In this document: positions 54,573 to 63,049 of the stretch, one piece after another
Layout of the letters: each line of letters opens with the position of its first letter
Numbering within the stretch: the stretch's first letter is position 1
Assembly (NCBI RefSeq): GCF_000473085.1
Contig: NZ_AXBA01000010.1
Span: forward strand, 1 to 64,000
Reading direction: 5' to 3'
Source of the DNA: Azorhizobium doebereinerae UFLA1-100
Lineage (GTDB): Bacteria; Pseudomonadota; Alphaproteobacteria; Rhizobiales; Xanthobacteraceae
DNA length: 64,000 nucleotides
The notes under the pieces: model-generated
Told to the model about the DNA's origin: nothing
What the model saw: the letters and a program-made list of their open reading frames with translations, nothing else
Database searches by the model: none
Translations under genes and position numbers: made by a program

Positions 54573-55160
54573 ATGATCGAGCGCACGTCGCCGGAGACGG
54601 CGGCCCGTGCCCGCGCGCTCTATGCGCAGGGCGTCCCCGTCAAGGCGATCTCGGCCGAGACCGGCCTGTCGACCCGCCAGATCTATTATTGGCTGGACCG
54701 CGAGGCCGGCGCGCCGAAGCGGCCCGGCCGCCTCGCCCCCGAGCCCACCACCCGCCGCCGCCGCGCCGACCTCGCCCGCCCGCCGGGCGCGGTGGCGCGC
54801 CGCCGCCTCATGGGCCGCCTGTGGAAGGCGGCCGAGGGCCAGATCGCCGAGATCGAGGCCCGCCTCGACGCCGCGCGCGGCGAGGGGCGCGCGGACGCGG
54901 ACGCCCCGCCGCCGCGCGACAGCGAGCGCGACGCCCGCGCCCTGGCGGTGCTCGCCCGGGTGATGCGCGACCTCTCCGCGCTCGACGCCGCCGCCCGCCG
55001 CGAGCGCGCCGACGGCAAGGCCGCCGTCGCCCGCGACCCGTCCGCCTTCCGCGCCGAGCTCGCCCGCCGCCTGGAGCGCCTGCGGGCCGGGGTCAAGGCG
55101 GAGCGGGGCGAGGGCGCGGCCGAGGGCCCGGCGCCGGCGGAACCACCCGCGCCGGGCTGA
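54573..55160 (+). CDS. GTA small terminase-like protein (ORFg1 position)
   Basis: The 195-residue protein has an N-terminal helix-turn-helix (ARALYAQGVPVKAISAETGLSTRQIYYWLDRE) like phage small terminases, and then a basic, arginine/alanine-rich helical part (about residues 70-180). In the Rhodobacter-type gene transfer agent the small terminase gene stands directly before the large terminase, as here. Homology is weak outside the HTH, so the call rests on gene order and motif. The ATG at 54573 is the first at the HTH boundary. Confidence 0.72.
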   Translation: MIERTSPETAARARALYAQGVPVKAISAETGLSTRQIYYWLDREAGAPKRPGRLAPEPTTRRRRADLARPPGAVARRRLMGRLWKAAEGQIAEIEARLDAARGEGRADADAPPPRDSERDARALAVLARVMRDLSALDAAARRERADGKAAVARDPSAFRAELARRLERLRAGVKAERGEGAAEGPAPAEPPAPG

Positions 55161-55216
55161 GACGCGGCGCCCCGCCGCCGGGGATGGCGATCGGATTTCG
55201 CCCGCGCCCGGCCGCT

Positions 55217-55239
55217 CCCTCTCCCGCTTGCGGGGAGGG
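55217..55239. repeat. REP-like palindrome in the GTA cluster
   Basis: CCCTCTCCCGCTTG followed by CGGGGAGGG is the inverted-orientation form of the 24-mer at 14765, one G shorter. It shares the flank CCGGGGTGGGGGCCGCGCG with the copy at 62133-62156. Confidence 0.75.
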
Positions 55240-55404
55240 CCGGGGTGGGGGCCGCGCGGCAGCGCGGCGGCCGTGCCGCCCGCCTGTCCCGAACCGGCAC
55301 ACATGTCCCATCCCCTAGGAACAACCCGCGATCAAACCCCGTCCGAATCGGCGCGCCGTGGGCGTGCCGGCTTCGTTCCCGCCCCCTCCACCGCAGGAGC
55401 GCCC

Positions 55405-56793
55405 ATGCGACAGCCGAGAGGCCGTGCCGCCGCCGCTGCGGCCCCCGTGGCGGCGGAGATCCGCGCCGCGCTCGCCGCCCTGATGGGCGATCCGCGCAAG
55501 GCCAAGGCCTTCCTCGCCGCCATCGACGAGGGCACCGCCGAGCATCTGCTCAGCGACTGGGAGCTATGGGCGCGGCCCGACCAATTGCCGCCCGCCGCCG
55601 CCGCCGACGGCCGGCCCTGGACCACCTGGCTGGTGCTGGGCGGGCGCGGGGCGGGCAAGACGCGGGCGGGGGCGGAATGGGTGCGCGGGCTGGCGCTGGG
55701 GCGCCCGCCTTTCGCCGACCGGCCGGTGGGCCGCATCGCGCTCGTCGCCGAGACCATGAGCGACGTGCGCGAGGTGATGGTGGAGGGCGTCTCCGGCCTG
55801 CTCGCCATCCACCCCGCCTCTGAGCGCCCCACCTTCGAGCCGACCCGGCGCCGCCTGGTCTGGCCCAATGGCGCGGTGGCGCAGGGCTTCTCGGCCGAGG
55901 ACCCCGAGAGCCTGCGCGGCCCGCAGTTCGAGGCCGCCTGGCTCGACGAGCTGGCCAAGTGGCGCCGGGGCGAGGCCACGTTCGACATGCTGCAATTCGG
56001 CCTGCGCCTCGGCGCGCGGCCGCGCCAGATGGTGACGACGACGCCGCGTCCCAGCGCGCTGCTGCGCCGCCTGCTGGCCGACCCCGCCACGGCGGTCAGC
56101 CGCGCGCGCACGGCGCAGAACGCCTTCCACCTCGCCCCCGCTTTCCTGGACACCGTGCTCGGCCGCTATGGCGGCACCCGGCTCGGCCGGCAGGAGCTGG
56201 ACGGCGAGATCATCGACGACCGCCCCGACGCTTTGTGGTCCCGCGCCGCGCTGGAAGCGGCGCGCGAGGCCGAGGCGCCGCCGCTCGCCCGCGTGGTGGT
56301 GGCGGTGGACCCGCCCGCCTCCTCCCGCGCCGGGGCGGATGCCTGCGGCATCGTCGCCGCCGGTATCGACCCCGCCGGCGCGCTGCACGTGCTGGCCGAC
56401 GACAGCGCCGCCGGCCTGCGCCCGGCCCAATGGGCGGCGCGCGCCATCGCCCTCTACCGCGCCCGCGAGGCCGACGCGGTGGTGGCGGAGGTGAACCAGG
56501 GCGGGGAGATGGTGCGCGCCGTGCTGGCCGAGGTGGATGCCGGCGTGCCGGTGGTCAGCGTGCGGGCGACGCGCGGCAAATACCTGCGCGCCGAGCCGGT
56601 GGCCGCGCTCTACGAGCAGGGCCGCGTGCGCCATGCCGGCGCCTTCGCCGCGCTGGAGGACGAGATGTGCGACTTCGGCCCGGACGGCCTCTCCTCCGGC
56701 CGCTCGCCGGACCGGCTCGACGCTCTGGTATGGGCCATCACCCATCTGGCGCTGGGCCCGAAGGCCCCGGTGCCGCGCGTGCGGCGGTTCTAG
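55405..56793 (+). CDS. GTA/phage terminase large subunit (TerL)
   Basis: TerL is the DNA-packaging ATPase and headful nuclease. The 462-residue protein has Walker A GGRGAGKTRAG, Walker B AAWLDELAKW with a coupling motif TTTPRP, and an RNase H-like nuclease domain (VVVAVDPPAS, ADAVVAEVNQGGEMV, SPDRLDALVWAI). This matches GTA ORFg2. The ATG at 55405 follows GCAGGAG. An ATG at 55300 and a codon at 55228 are further upstream in frame but precede low-complexity translation. The next gene of the conserved order, portal, begins only after an inserted 3.1-kb module. Confidence 0.94.
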   Translation: MRQPRGRAAAAAAPVAAEIRAALAALMGDPRKAKAFLAAIDEGTAEHLLSDWELWARPDQLPPAAAADGRPWTTWLVLGGRGAGKTRAGAEWVRGLALGRPPFADRPVGRIALVAETMSDVREVMVEGVSGLLAIHPASERPTFEPTRRRLVWPNGAVAQGFSAEDPESLRGPQFEAAWLDELAKWRRGEATFDMLQFGLRLGARPRQMVTTTPRPSALLRRLLADPATAVSRARTAQNAFHLAPAFLDTVLGRYGGTRLGRQELDGEIIDDRPDALWSRAALEAAREAEAPPLARVVVAVDPPASSRAGADACGIVAAGIDPAGALHVLADDSAAGLRPAQWAARAIALYRAREADAVVAEVNQGGEMVRAVLAEVDAGVPVVSVRATRGKYLRAEPVAALYEQGRVRHAGAFAALEDEMCDFGPDGLSSGRSPDRLDALVWAITHLALGPKAPVPRVRRF

Positions 56794-56821
56794 CGCGCGC
56801 CGACGGCGCGGGATCGCGCCG

Positions 56822-57736
56822 TCAGGCCGGCTCGGCCATCTGCGGCAGGGTGAAGCCGAACAGGCGCGCGGGGGTGTCCAGCAGCACCTGCCGCAGCTCC
56901 GCCGCCGGAAACACCCGCGCCAGCAGCGCCAGCAGGTCGGCGGTGTCGGCCCCGGCCTCGTGCTGGGTATGCGGCCAGTCCGTGCCGAACATCAGCCGCC
57001 CGGCGCCGAAGGCGGCGCGCGCGGCCTGGGCCAGGGGCAGCGGGTCGCCGCCGTCCAGGCGGTAGGGCGCGGACAGCTTCAGGAACAGGCGCGGCTCGTG
57101 CGCCGCCAGGTCCATGAGGCCCTGGAAGCCCGGATCGGCGGCGCCGAGATCGCGCGTCGGCAGGCCGAAATGATCGACCACCACGGCGGGCACGTCGCTG
57201 GCCAGCAGCCCGGCGAGCAGGCGCGGCAGCCGCGCCGCCGGCGCCTGCACCTCGACCTGGAAGCCGCAGCGCGCGGCACGGGCGAGGAAGTCGCGCCAGC
57301 CGGGCGCCGCGAGGTCCGGGTCGGGCCGGCCGACGAGGTTGAGCCGCAGGCCGGCGATGCCCTGGGCGGCCAGCGCGCGCATCTCGTCCTGCGGGCAGTC
57401 GGGCGGCACCACGGCGATGCCGCGCCGGAGCGGCCGGTCGGCGGCGAGGGCGGCGAGGAGATAGCTGTTGTCGGTGCCGAGGAAACTCGGCTGCACCAGC
57501 ACGCCGCCGCAGAGCCCGTGCGCCGCCAGCATGGCGGCATGGGCCTCGGGCACGGCGTCATAGGCCGGCACGTAGCGGGCATCCGGGCTCGGCGGCAGGC
57601 CGCGGCGGAACACGTGGGCGTGGCTGTCGATGGCGCGGCACCCGGTGATGGGGCCGGAGGCGGCGGGACCGCCGGTGGCCCGCGCCGGCGGGCGGGGGGC
57701 GCCCGCGCGCCCGCCGCAGTGCATGTCGTCGCTCAT
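56822..57736 (-). CDS. Amidohydrolase-family TIM-barrel hydrolase
   Basis: The 304-residue protein has the amidohydrolase_2 marks: CRAIDSHAHVFRRG near residue 35 (metal-binding HxH), VVVDHFGLP and GRLMFGTDWPHTQH with the catalytic aspartate. The closest functional group I can name is the 2-pyrone-4,6-dicarboxylate lactonase-like (LigI) subfamily of dicarboxylate lactone hydrolases; the true substrate is unknown. It is followed (upstream on its strand) by an MFS carrier and a GntR regulator, which together look like one small catabolic unit. The ATG at 57736 is used; the frame is open to 57826. Confidence 0.85.
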   Translation of the reverse strand: MSDDMHCGGRAGAPRPPARATGGPAASGPITGCRAIDSHAHVFRRGLPPSPDARYVPAYDAVPEAHAAMLAAHGLCGGVLVQPSFLGTDNSYLLAALAADRPLRRGIAVVPPDCPQDEMRALAAQGIAGLRLNLVGRPDPDLAAPGWRDFLARAARCGFQVEVQAPAARLPRLLAGLLASDVPAVVVDHFGLPTRDLGAADPGFQGLMDLAAHEPRLFLKLSAPYRLDGGDPLPLAQAARAAFGAGRLMFGTDWPHTQHEAGADTADLLALLARVFPAAELRQVLLDTPARLFGFTLPQMAEPA

Positions 57737-57764
57737 CCGTGCCGTTTCCGTCCCGGTTGCGGCG

Positions 57765-59051
57765 TCATTCGCCGGCGCGCGCGGCAAGGCCGGGCATGGT
57801 GGAGGGCGCGGCGGCCGGCGCCGCATCGAGCCGCACCGCCTTGGTTTCGGGCAGCAGGAGGACCGCCACCACCACGAGGCCGTAGGCCACTGCGGCGTCG
57901 ATGCCGATGGCGGCGCCCAGCGGGATGGTTTCGCTCATATGGCCCACCAGGAAGGGGAAGATCGCCGAGACGATGCGCCCGGCATTGTAGCAGAAGCCCA
58001 CCCCGGTGCCGCGAATGCCGCCGGGATAGAGTTCGGAGAACAGCGCGCCCATGCTGGCCGGGATGCCGGCCGAGCAGAAGCCCAGCGGAAAGCCGAGCAG
58101 CAGCATGGCGGTGTCGCCGAACGGCAGGAACACATAGGCCAGCACGACGATGACGCAGGACACCGCGAACAGCCCCACCGTGCGCCGCCGGCCGATGCGG
58201 TCGAGCAGGTGCGCGGCGGCGATGCAGCCGCAGAAGAAGGCGATGATGATCACCGCCAGATAGCCGCCGGTGCCCAGCGTGGAGAGGTGGCGCTCGGTCT
58301 TCAGATAGGTGGGCAGCCAGCTGGTGACGGCATAATAGCCGCCGTGCGCGCCGGTGCCGAGCAGCAGGCCGACCAGCGTCACCCGCAGCACGTCGGGCGA
58401 GAAGATGCCGAGCAGCGGCGTGCGGCTCTGGCCGGCGGCGCGCGGGGCACGGGCCGGGGAGGCCTCGGGCTCGGGCACGTGGCGGCGCACGAAGATGACC
58501 AGCAGCGCCGGCAGCAGGCCGATGCCGAACAGCACGCGCCAGGCGATCTCCGGCGGCACGAAGGAATAGATCGCGGTCTGCATGAGCACGGCGGCGCCCC
58601 AGCCGACCGCCCAGGCGCTCTGCACCGTGCCGAGCGCCTTGCCGCGGTGGGCGGGGCGGATGGCCTCGCTCATCAGCGCCACGCCGGCCGCCCATTCGCC
58701 GCCGAAGCCGAGCCCCTGCAAGGCTTTGAGCACCAGGAGCTGGGAATAGTCCTGGGCGAAGGCGGAGAGGAAGGTGGCGAGGGCGAACCACAGGATCATC
58801 AGTTGCAGGGCGCGCACCCGGCCGATGCGGTCGGAGATCGCCCCGCCCACCCAGCCGCCCACCGCCGAGGCGATGAGCGTGGTGGAGGTGATGAGGCCGG
58901 CATCCGCCTTGCTGATGTGCCAGAGGCCGAGCAGGGTGGGGATGACCAGCGAGAACAATTGCACGTCGAGCGCGTCGAGCGCCCAGCCGCCGAAGCAGGC
59001 CCAGAACGTCTTGCGCTCGGGCGGGGTGATGTCCCGGAACCAACTGAACAT
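57765..59051 (-). CDS. MFS metabolite:H+ symporter
   Basis: The 428-residue carrier has 12 predicted membrane helices and the MFS loop motif GAISDRIGRVRALQ. Its ALDALDVQLFSLVIPTLL start and the motifs GFGGEWAAGVALMSE and YPGGIRGTGVGFCYNAGR place it in the sialate/aromatic-acid (AAHS-like, metabolite:H+ symporter) group. It probably imports the substrate of the adjacent amidohydrolase. It lies 28 bp upstream of that gene on the same strand. Confidence 0.92.
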   Translation of the reverse strand: MFSWFRDITPPERKTFWACFGGWALDALDVQLFSLVIPTLLGLWHISKADAGLITSTTLIASAVGGWVGGAISDRIGRVRALQLMILWFALATFLSAFAQDYSQLLVLKALQGLGFGGEWAAGVALMSEAIRPAHRGKALGTVQSAWAVGWGAAVLMQTAIYSFVPPEIAWRVLFGIGLLPALLVIFVRRHVPEPEASPARAPRAAGQSRTPLLGIFSPDVLRVTLVGLLLGTGAHGGYYAVTSWLPTYLKTERHLSTLGTGGYLAVIIIAFFCGCIAAAHLLDRIGRRRTVGLFAVSCVIVVLAYVFLPFGDTAMLLLGFPLGFCSAGIPASMGALFSELYPGGIRGTGVGFCYNAGRIVSAIFPFLVGHMSETIPLGAAIGIDAAVAYGLVVVAVLLLPETKAVRLDAAPAAAPSTMPGLAARAGE

Positions 59052-59138
59052 GGCGTGTCCTCCCGGCGTCGCGCGGCTCTTGCGGCCGCTTGCGGCGATA
59101 TGGGTTGAGATGCGGCGGATAAGGTGCGGCGATGCCGC

Positions 59139-59897
59139 TCAGCGGATTTCGATGCGGTAGCGGAAGCGGTCCGCCGGCCCGCGCGAGCGGCGCCATTCGA
59201 TGGCGTGGCGGTCGAAGCCGCGGGCGATGCGGTCCACCACCACCACCGGCGCGCCCTTGGCGATATCGAGCAGGCGCGCATCGGCGGCGGTGGCTAGATC
59301 GACGGTGAGGGTCTCGTCGGCGAGCGCCACCACCTCGCCGCACAGGCGTTCGTAGAGCGGATAGAGCAGGTCGCCGAAGCCGGTGAGCGCGAGCTCCTCC
59401 AGCGGCGCGAAGCGTTCGCGCGGCAGCCAGATTTCCTCGGCGAACACCGGCGTGCCGTCGATGAGGCGCAGGCGGTCGATGCGCAGCGCCGGCGTGCGCG
59501 GGGCAAGGCCCAGCGCGGCGGCGGGTTCGGCGGGGCAGGGCGCCACCTTGCGGGCGAGGATCCGGCCCTCCGGCAGGGTGCGCGCGCCGCTGGCGTCCTC
59601 GGCGCGGAAGAAGCGGAACAGCGAGCGGTCCAGCGAGGGGCGGCGCACGAAGGTGCCGCGCCCCTGCACCTTGTCCAGCACGCCCTCGGCGACCAGCGTG
59701 TCGAGCGCCTTGCGCACGGTGCCCACCGCGACGCCGTTGGCGCGGGCGATCTCAGCCTCGGCGGGGATCGCCGTGCCCGGCGCCCAGTCGCCGGCGACGA
59801 TGCGGCCGATCATGGCGTCGCGCAGCCGCTGGTAGAGCGGCAGGCGGGCGTCCCCGGTGTCGGGCAGCAGCGCGTCGAGCTGGTCGTCAGCGGTCAT
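59139..59897 (-). CDS. GntR/HutC-family transcriptional regulator
   Basis: The 252-residue protein has an N-terminal winged helix (PLYQRLRDAMIGRIVAGDWAPG, EIARANGVAVGTVRKALDTLVAEGVL) and a C-terminal UTRA ligand domain (PALRIDRLRLIDGTPVFAEEIWLP, GAPVVVVDRIARGFD). It is encoded 87 bp upstream of the MFS gene and probably represses the unit until the substrate is present. The ATG at 59897 is at the homology boundary; the frame is open 20 codons upstream through the probable operator. Confidence 0.92.
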   Translation of the reverse strand: MTADDQLDALLPDTGDARLPLYQRLRDAMIGRIVAGDWAPGTAIPAEAEIARANGVAVGTVRKALDTLVAEGVLDKVQGRGTFVRRPSLDRSLFRFFRAEDASGARTLPEGRILARKVAPCPAEPAAALGLAPRTPALRIDRLRLIDGTPVFAEEIWLPRERFAPLEELALTGFGDLLYPLYERLCGEVVALADETLTVDLATAADARLLDIAKGAPVVVVDRIARGFDRHAIEWRRSRGPADRFRYRIEIR

Positions 59898-59920
59898 CAG
59901 GCATTCGCCAGTTGATTGGT

Positions 59921-59940
59921 CATCTATAGGACTAGAGATG
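59921..59940. promoter_or_regulatory. Probable GntR operator
   Basis: CATCTATAG and CTAGAGATG, separated by GA, form an inverted repeat with one mismatch in nine pairs. It ends 24 bp upstream of the GntR start codon, a typical autoregulatory position. Confidence 0.7.
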
Positions 59941-60248
59941 AGAGGTTGGGGCGTCAACGGGGTCGCTGTGCGGGTGCGAAGGCACCGTGCTGCGCCGCAC
60001 GCGCCGGCCGGAAAGGGCTATGCCGTCCGGCGGGGCAGGCCCGCGTCCTCGGCCGGCGGCCTCCCACGTCGTCGCTTGGCGCCGACGACCCACACGCTCC
60101 CTCCGCCGCCCGCGCGGGAGGCGCGGCCCGACGCCTGCCCGCATGTTGAATAAAAGATCAATGAGCGCAAGCGCAGGGTGGACGCCCGCCATCGTCCCCG
60201 CCGCCGCTCCCACCCCATCCCCGTCCCAGCCGCCGATCGGAGCCGTCC
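59941..60248. other. Gap between the inserted module and the portal gene
   Basis: The 308 bp contain no supported gene. A short AT-rich patch (TTGAATAAAAGATCAATGAG, 60146-60165) about 85 bp before the portal start could be a promoter for the downstream half of the GTA cluster. This matters because the inserted module is transcribed the other way. Confidence 0.4.
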
Positions 60249-61421
60249 ATGCTCGCATCCGTCCTCAACGCTTTGCGCCCCCGGCCCGCCGAGGCCAAGG
60301 CGAGCCGCACGGCGGCGCTGGTCGCGCTGCTCACCACCGGGCGGGCGCGCTGGACGCCGCGCGATTATGCCGGCCTCGCCCGCGAGGGCTTCGCCCGCAA
60401 CGCGGTGGCCTATCGCGCGGTGCGGCTGATCGCGGAAGCCGCCGCCAGCGTGCCGCTGCTCCTGATGGACGGCCCGCGCGAGATCGACGCCCACCCGCTG
60501 CTGGACCTCCTGGCCCGGCCCAATCCGCGCGCGGTGGGGGCGGACTTGCTGGAGGCGGTCTACGGCCACCTGCTGGTGGCCGGCAACGCCTATGTGGAGG
60601 CGGTGGCGGCGGGCGGCGCGGTGCGCGAGCTGCACGCCTTGCGGCCGGACCGCATGCGCGTGGTGCCCGGCCCGAGCGGCTGGCCGGAGGCGTTCGACTA
60701 TACGCTGGACGGGCGCACCCTGCGCATCCCACAGGACAGCCTGCTGCCCGGCGCCGAAGTGCCGCCCATCCTGCACCTCGCCTTGTTCAACCCGCTGGAT
60801 GACCTCTACGGCTTCGCCCCGCTGGAGGCCGCCGCCCAGGCGCTCGACCTGCACAATGCGGCGGGGGCCTGGAACAAGGCGCTGCTGGACAATGCGGCGC
60901 GGCCCTCCGGCGCGCTGATCTACGGCGGCACCGGCAGCCTCTCGGAGGACCAGTTCGAGCGGCTGAAGGGCGAGCTGGAGGCGAGCTTCCAGGGCGCGGC
61001 CAACGCCGGGCGGCCCATGCTGCTGGAGGGCGGGCTCGACTGGAAGCCGCTCGGCCTCAGCCCCAAGGACATGGATTTCGAGGCGGCGCGCGACGGCGCG
61101 GCGCGGGAGATCGCTTTGGCGCTGGGCGTGCCGCCCATGCTGCTGGGCATCCCCGGCGACAACACCTATGCCAATTATGCCGAGGCCAACCGGGTGCTGT
61201 GGCGCCAGAGCGTGCTGCCCCTGGTCAAGCGCGTGGCGGCGGCGCTCAGCGCCTGGCTGGCGCCGGCCTATGGCGGCGGCCTCGCCTTGGTGCCGGACCT
61301 CGACCAGGTGGAGGCGCTCGCCGCCGAGCGCACCGAACTGTGGAGCCGCATCGGCGCCGCCGGCTTCCTTTCCGACGCGGAGAAGCGCGCGGCGGTGGGC
61401 TACGGCCCCGCCGGCTCCTGA
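60249..61421 (+). CDS. GTA/HK97-type portal protein
   Basis: The portal forms the ring through which DNA enters the capsid. The 390-residue protein matches GTA ORFg3: RTAALVALLTTGRARWTPRDYAGLAREGF, then NAVAYRAVRLIAEAAASVPL, the HPLLDLLARPNP loop, GNAYVE and LGVPPMLLGIPGDNTYANYAEANRVLWRQ, all cited by their landmarks. The ATG at 60249 follows GGAGCCGTCC. The length is normal and nothing looks broken. Confidence 0.95.
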   Translation: MLASVLNALRPRPAEAKASRTAALVALLTTGRARWTPRDYAGLAREGFARNAVAYRAVRLIAEAAASVPLLLMDGPREIDAHPLLDLLARPNPRAVGADLLEAVYGHLLVAGNAYVEAVAAGGAVRELHALRPDRMRVVPGPSGWPEAFDYTLDGRTLRIPQDSLLPGAEVPPILHLALFNPLDDLYGFAPLEAAAQALDLHNAAGAWNKALLDNAARPSGALIYGGTGSLSEDQFERLKGELEASFQGAANAGRPMLLEGGLDWKPLGLSPKDMDFEAARDGAAREIALALGVPPMLLGIPGDNTYANYAEANRVLWRQSVLPLVKRVAAALSAWLAPAYGGGLALVPDLDQVEALAAERTELWSRIGAAGFLSDAEKRAAVGYGPAGS

Positions 61422-61471
61422 CCGGCCGACCGGCCGACCCATTGTTCGATCTAGCCCGGGGAGGGCGCCGC

Positions 61472-61657
61472 ATGGACAGCGTGATCCGCGTCTTCGCCGA
61501 GCGCGGCGACCTCGCCCATCTGGCCCTGGTGGCCTGGGCGGTGAGCGCCTCCGGCGTGGCGCTGGCGGCGGTGGGCGCGCTCACCCGCGCGCACCAGCGC
61601 ATGGACGATTTCGTGCGCGAGCTGGCCCGCTTCAACGCTCGCCACGGCGAGGAGTGA
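61472..61657 (+). CDS. GTA g3.5-like small membrane protein
   Basis: The 61-residue product has one membrane helix (about residues 14-38, LAHLALVAWAVSASGVALAAVGAL) and a charged helical tail (RAHQRMDDFVRELARFNARH). Small membrane proteins of this kind sit between portal and protease in Rhodobacter-type GTAs. The ATG at 61472 has GGGGAGGG upstream. The role is unknown. Confidence 0.75.
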   Translation: MDSVIRVFAERGDLAHLALVAWAVSASGVALAAVGALTRAHQRMDDFVRELARFNARHGEE

Positions 61658-62285
61658 GCGGGCGCGCGGGCGGCGCCGTTATCTTGAGCAGAAGGTCATT
61701 CCGCCTGCGGCGGCCCCCACCCAACCCTCCCCCGCAAGCGGGAGAGGGCTTTTCCGGCGCGCGGGCTCAGTTCCGGCTCCCCTTCCCGCGCGGCAGAGGG
61801 CCTTTTCGGCACGCGGGCTCGGGCTGTCGGACAGCGTCTCCGTCCGCCTGTGCTCCCGCTCAGAACAAGCGGGGGCACCTCCCCCCTTGCGGGGGAGGGC
61901 AGGGAGGGGGGTGACGCGCTCTCCGTTCGTGCCCGATGCGGGCAGTCCGGCGCGGCTCTTTGCCGGCGCTCGCGTGTTCGTCTTCGCCAGCGGCGCGTTC
62001 TTCCCTAGCGGTTTCACCCCCCTCCCCAACCCTCCCCCGCAAGGGGGGAGGGGGTATGGCGCGCGGGGGTGGGCGTTGCGGGTGCCGCTGGCGGGCATGA
62101 GGCGAACCGCCTCCCGCCGGCGCGCCGCCGCTCCCTCTCCCGCTTGCGGGGGAGGGCCGGGGTGGGGGCCGCGCGCAGCGCGGATGTGCCCGTGCCGTCC
62201 TCCTCCGCAGGAAGGGCCGCGCGCAGCGCGGGCACGCACGCGCCACCCCCGCCGCATCCATTCCCCACCAGGAGACGTCCCAGCC
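61658..62285. repeat. Array of REP-like palindromes inside the GTA cluster
   Basis: This 628-bp non-coding stretch holds at least four palindromic elements. A perfect 24-mer at 61725-61748 is identical to the copy at 14765. A variant CCTCCCCCCTTG / CGGGGGAGGG lies at about 61878-61899, and another variant at about 62029-62055. An exact inverted copy of the 24-mer is at 62133-62156. Flanks such as CTTTTCCGGCGCGCGGGCTC recur with small changes. No ORF in it has support; reading through it gives only proline/arginine-rich shadow protein. Confidence 0.8.
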
Positions 62286-62462
62286 ATGCGAGCCCCCTTT
62301 CTCGTCAAGGCGCCGGCGCCGCGCATCCGGGCGCTGACGCCCGGTCCCGCGCGCCAGCCCGCGCCGCCCTCCGGCGGCGTGTTCCGCGATTTCGTCGCCA
62401 CGCTGGAGCGCCTGGAGAAGGCCAAGCGCCGCAAGCCCCGCGCCGGCGGGAAGGCGCCGTGA
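62286..62462 (+). CDS. Small GTA-cluster protein before the protease
   Basis: The 58-residue product starts MRAPFLVKAPAPRIRAL and ends in a basic helix (VFRDFVATLERLEKAKRRKPRAGGK). Its stop overlaps the protease start by one base (TGATG), so it is translated with the head genes. I know no function. The position between g3.5 and the protease fits a small GTA or phage accessory protein. Confidence 0.65.
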   Translation: MRAPFLVKAPAPRIRALTPGPARQPAPPSGGVFRDFVATLERLEKAKRRKPRAGGKAP

Positions 62463-63019
62463 TGGCGGCGCTGTCCCTGCCGCCGCCGCAGGCGGTGCCC
62501 ATGGCCGCCTTCGAGGGCTATGCCTGCCTGTTCGACCAGGTGGACCTGGGCCGCGACGCCATCGCCCCCGGCGCCTTCGCCGACACGCTGGCCCGGCGCG
62601 GCGCGGCCGGCGTCCGGCTGCTCTACCAGCACGATCCGGCCGAGCCCATCGGCGTGTGGGCGCGCCTCGCCGAGGATGCCCTCGGCCTCAAGGTGGAAGG
62701 CCGGCTCACGCTCGACGTGGCGCGGGCGCGGGAGGCGGCGGCGCTCATCGCCGCCGGCGCGCTCGATGGCCTGTCCATCGGCTTCAAGGCGGTGGAGGCG
62801 CGCACCGATCCGCGCACCCGCGTCCGCCGCATCACCCGCATCGACCTGTGGGAGGTGTCCATCGTCACCTTCCCCATGCAGCCCGGCGCGCGCATCCGCC
62901 GCCCGGACGCCCTCGCGCTGCCAGCGGCGCCGCCGCCCGCGCCGCTCACCACCCGGCAGGCGGCCGCCGCCGTCACCCGCGCCGCGGCGCGGCTGCGGCC
63001 GCACCTCGCCCTCGTCTGA
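62462..63019 (+). CDS. GTA/HK97-type prohead protease
   Basis: The 185-residue protein is the serine protease that trims capsid subunits during head maturation. It keeps the family pattern: GYACLFDQVDLGRDAIAPGAFADTLA, LYQHDPAEPIGVW with the catalytic histidine, and LDGLSIGFKAVEA with the catalytic serine. It matches GTA ORFg4 in length and order. The start overlaps the small gene before it. Confidence 0.93.
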   Translation: MAALSLPPPQAVPMAAFEGYACLFDQVDLGRDAIAPGAFADTLARRGAAGVRLLYQHDPAEPIGVWARLAEDALGLKVEGRLTLDVARAREAAALIAAGALDGLSIGFKAVEARTDPRTRVRRITRIDLWEVSIVTFPMQPGARIRRPDALALPAAPPPAPLTTRQAAAAVTRAAARLRPHLALV

Positions 63020-63049
63020 ACCTCCCCTTTCTCCAGCCCAGGAACAGCC

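Noticed and set aside
60146-60161. FNR-like sequence TTGAATAAAAGATCAA before the portal gene
   Set aside because: The half-sites TTGA and TCAA are eight bases apart instead of six, so it is not a proper box.
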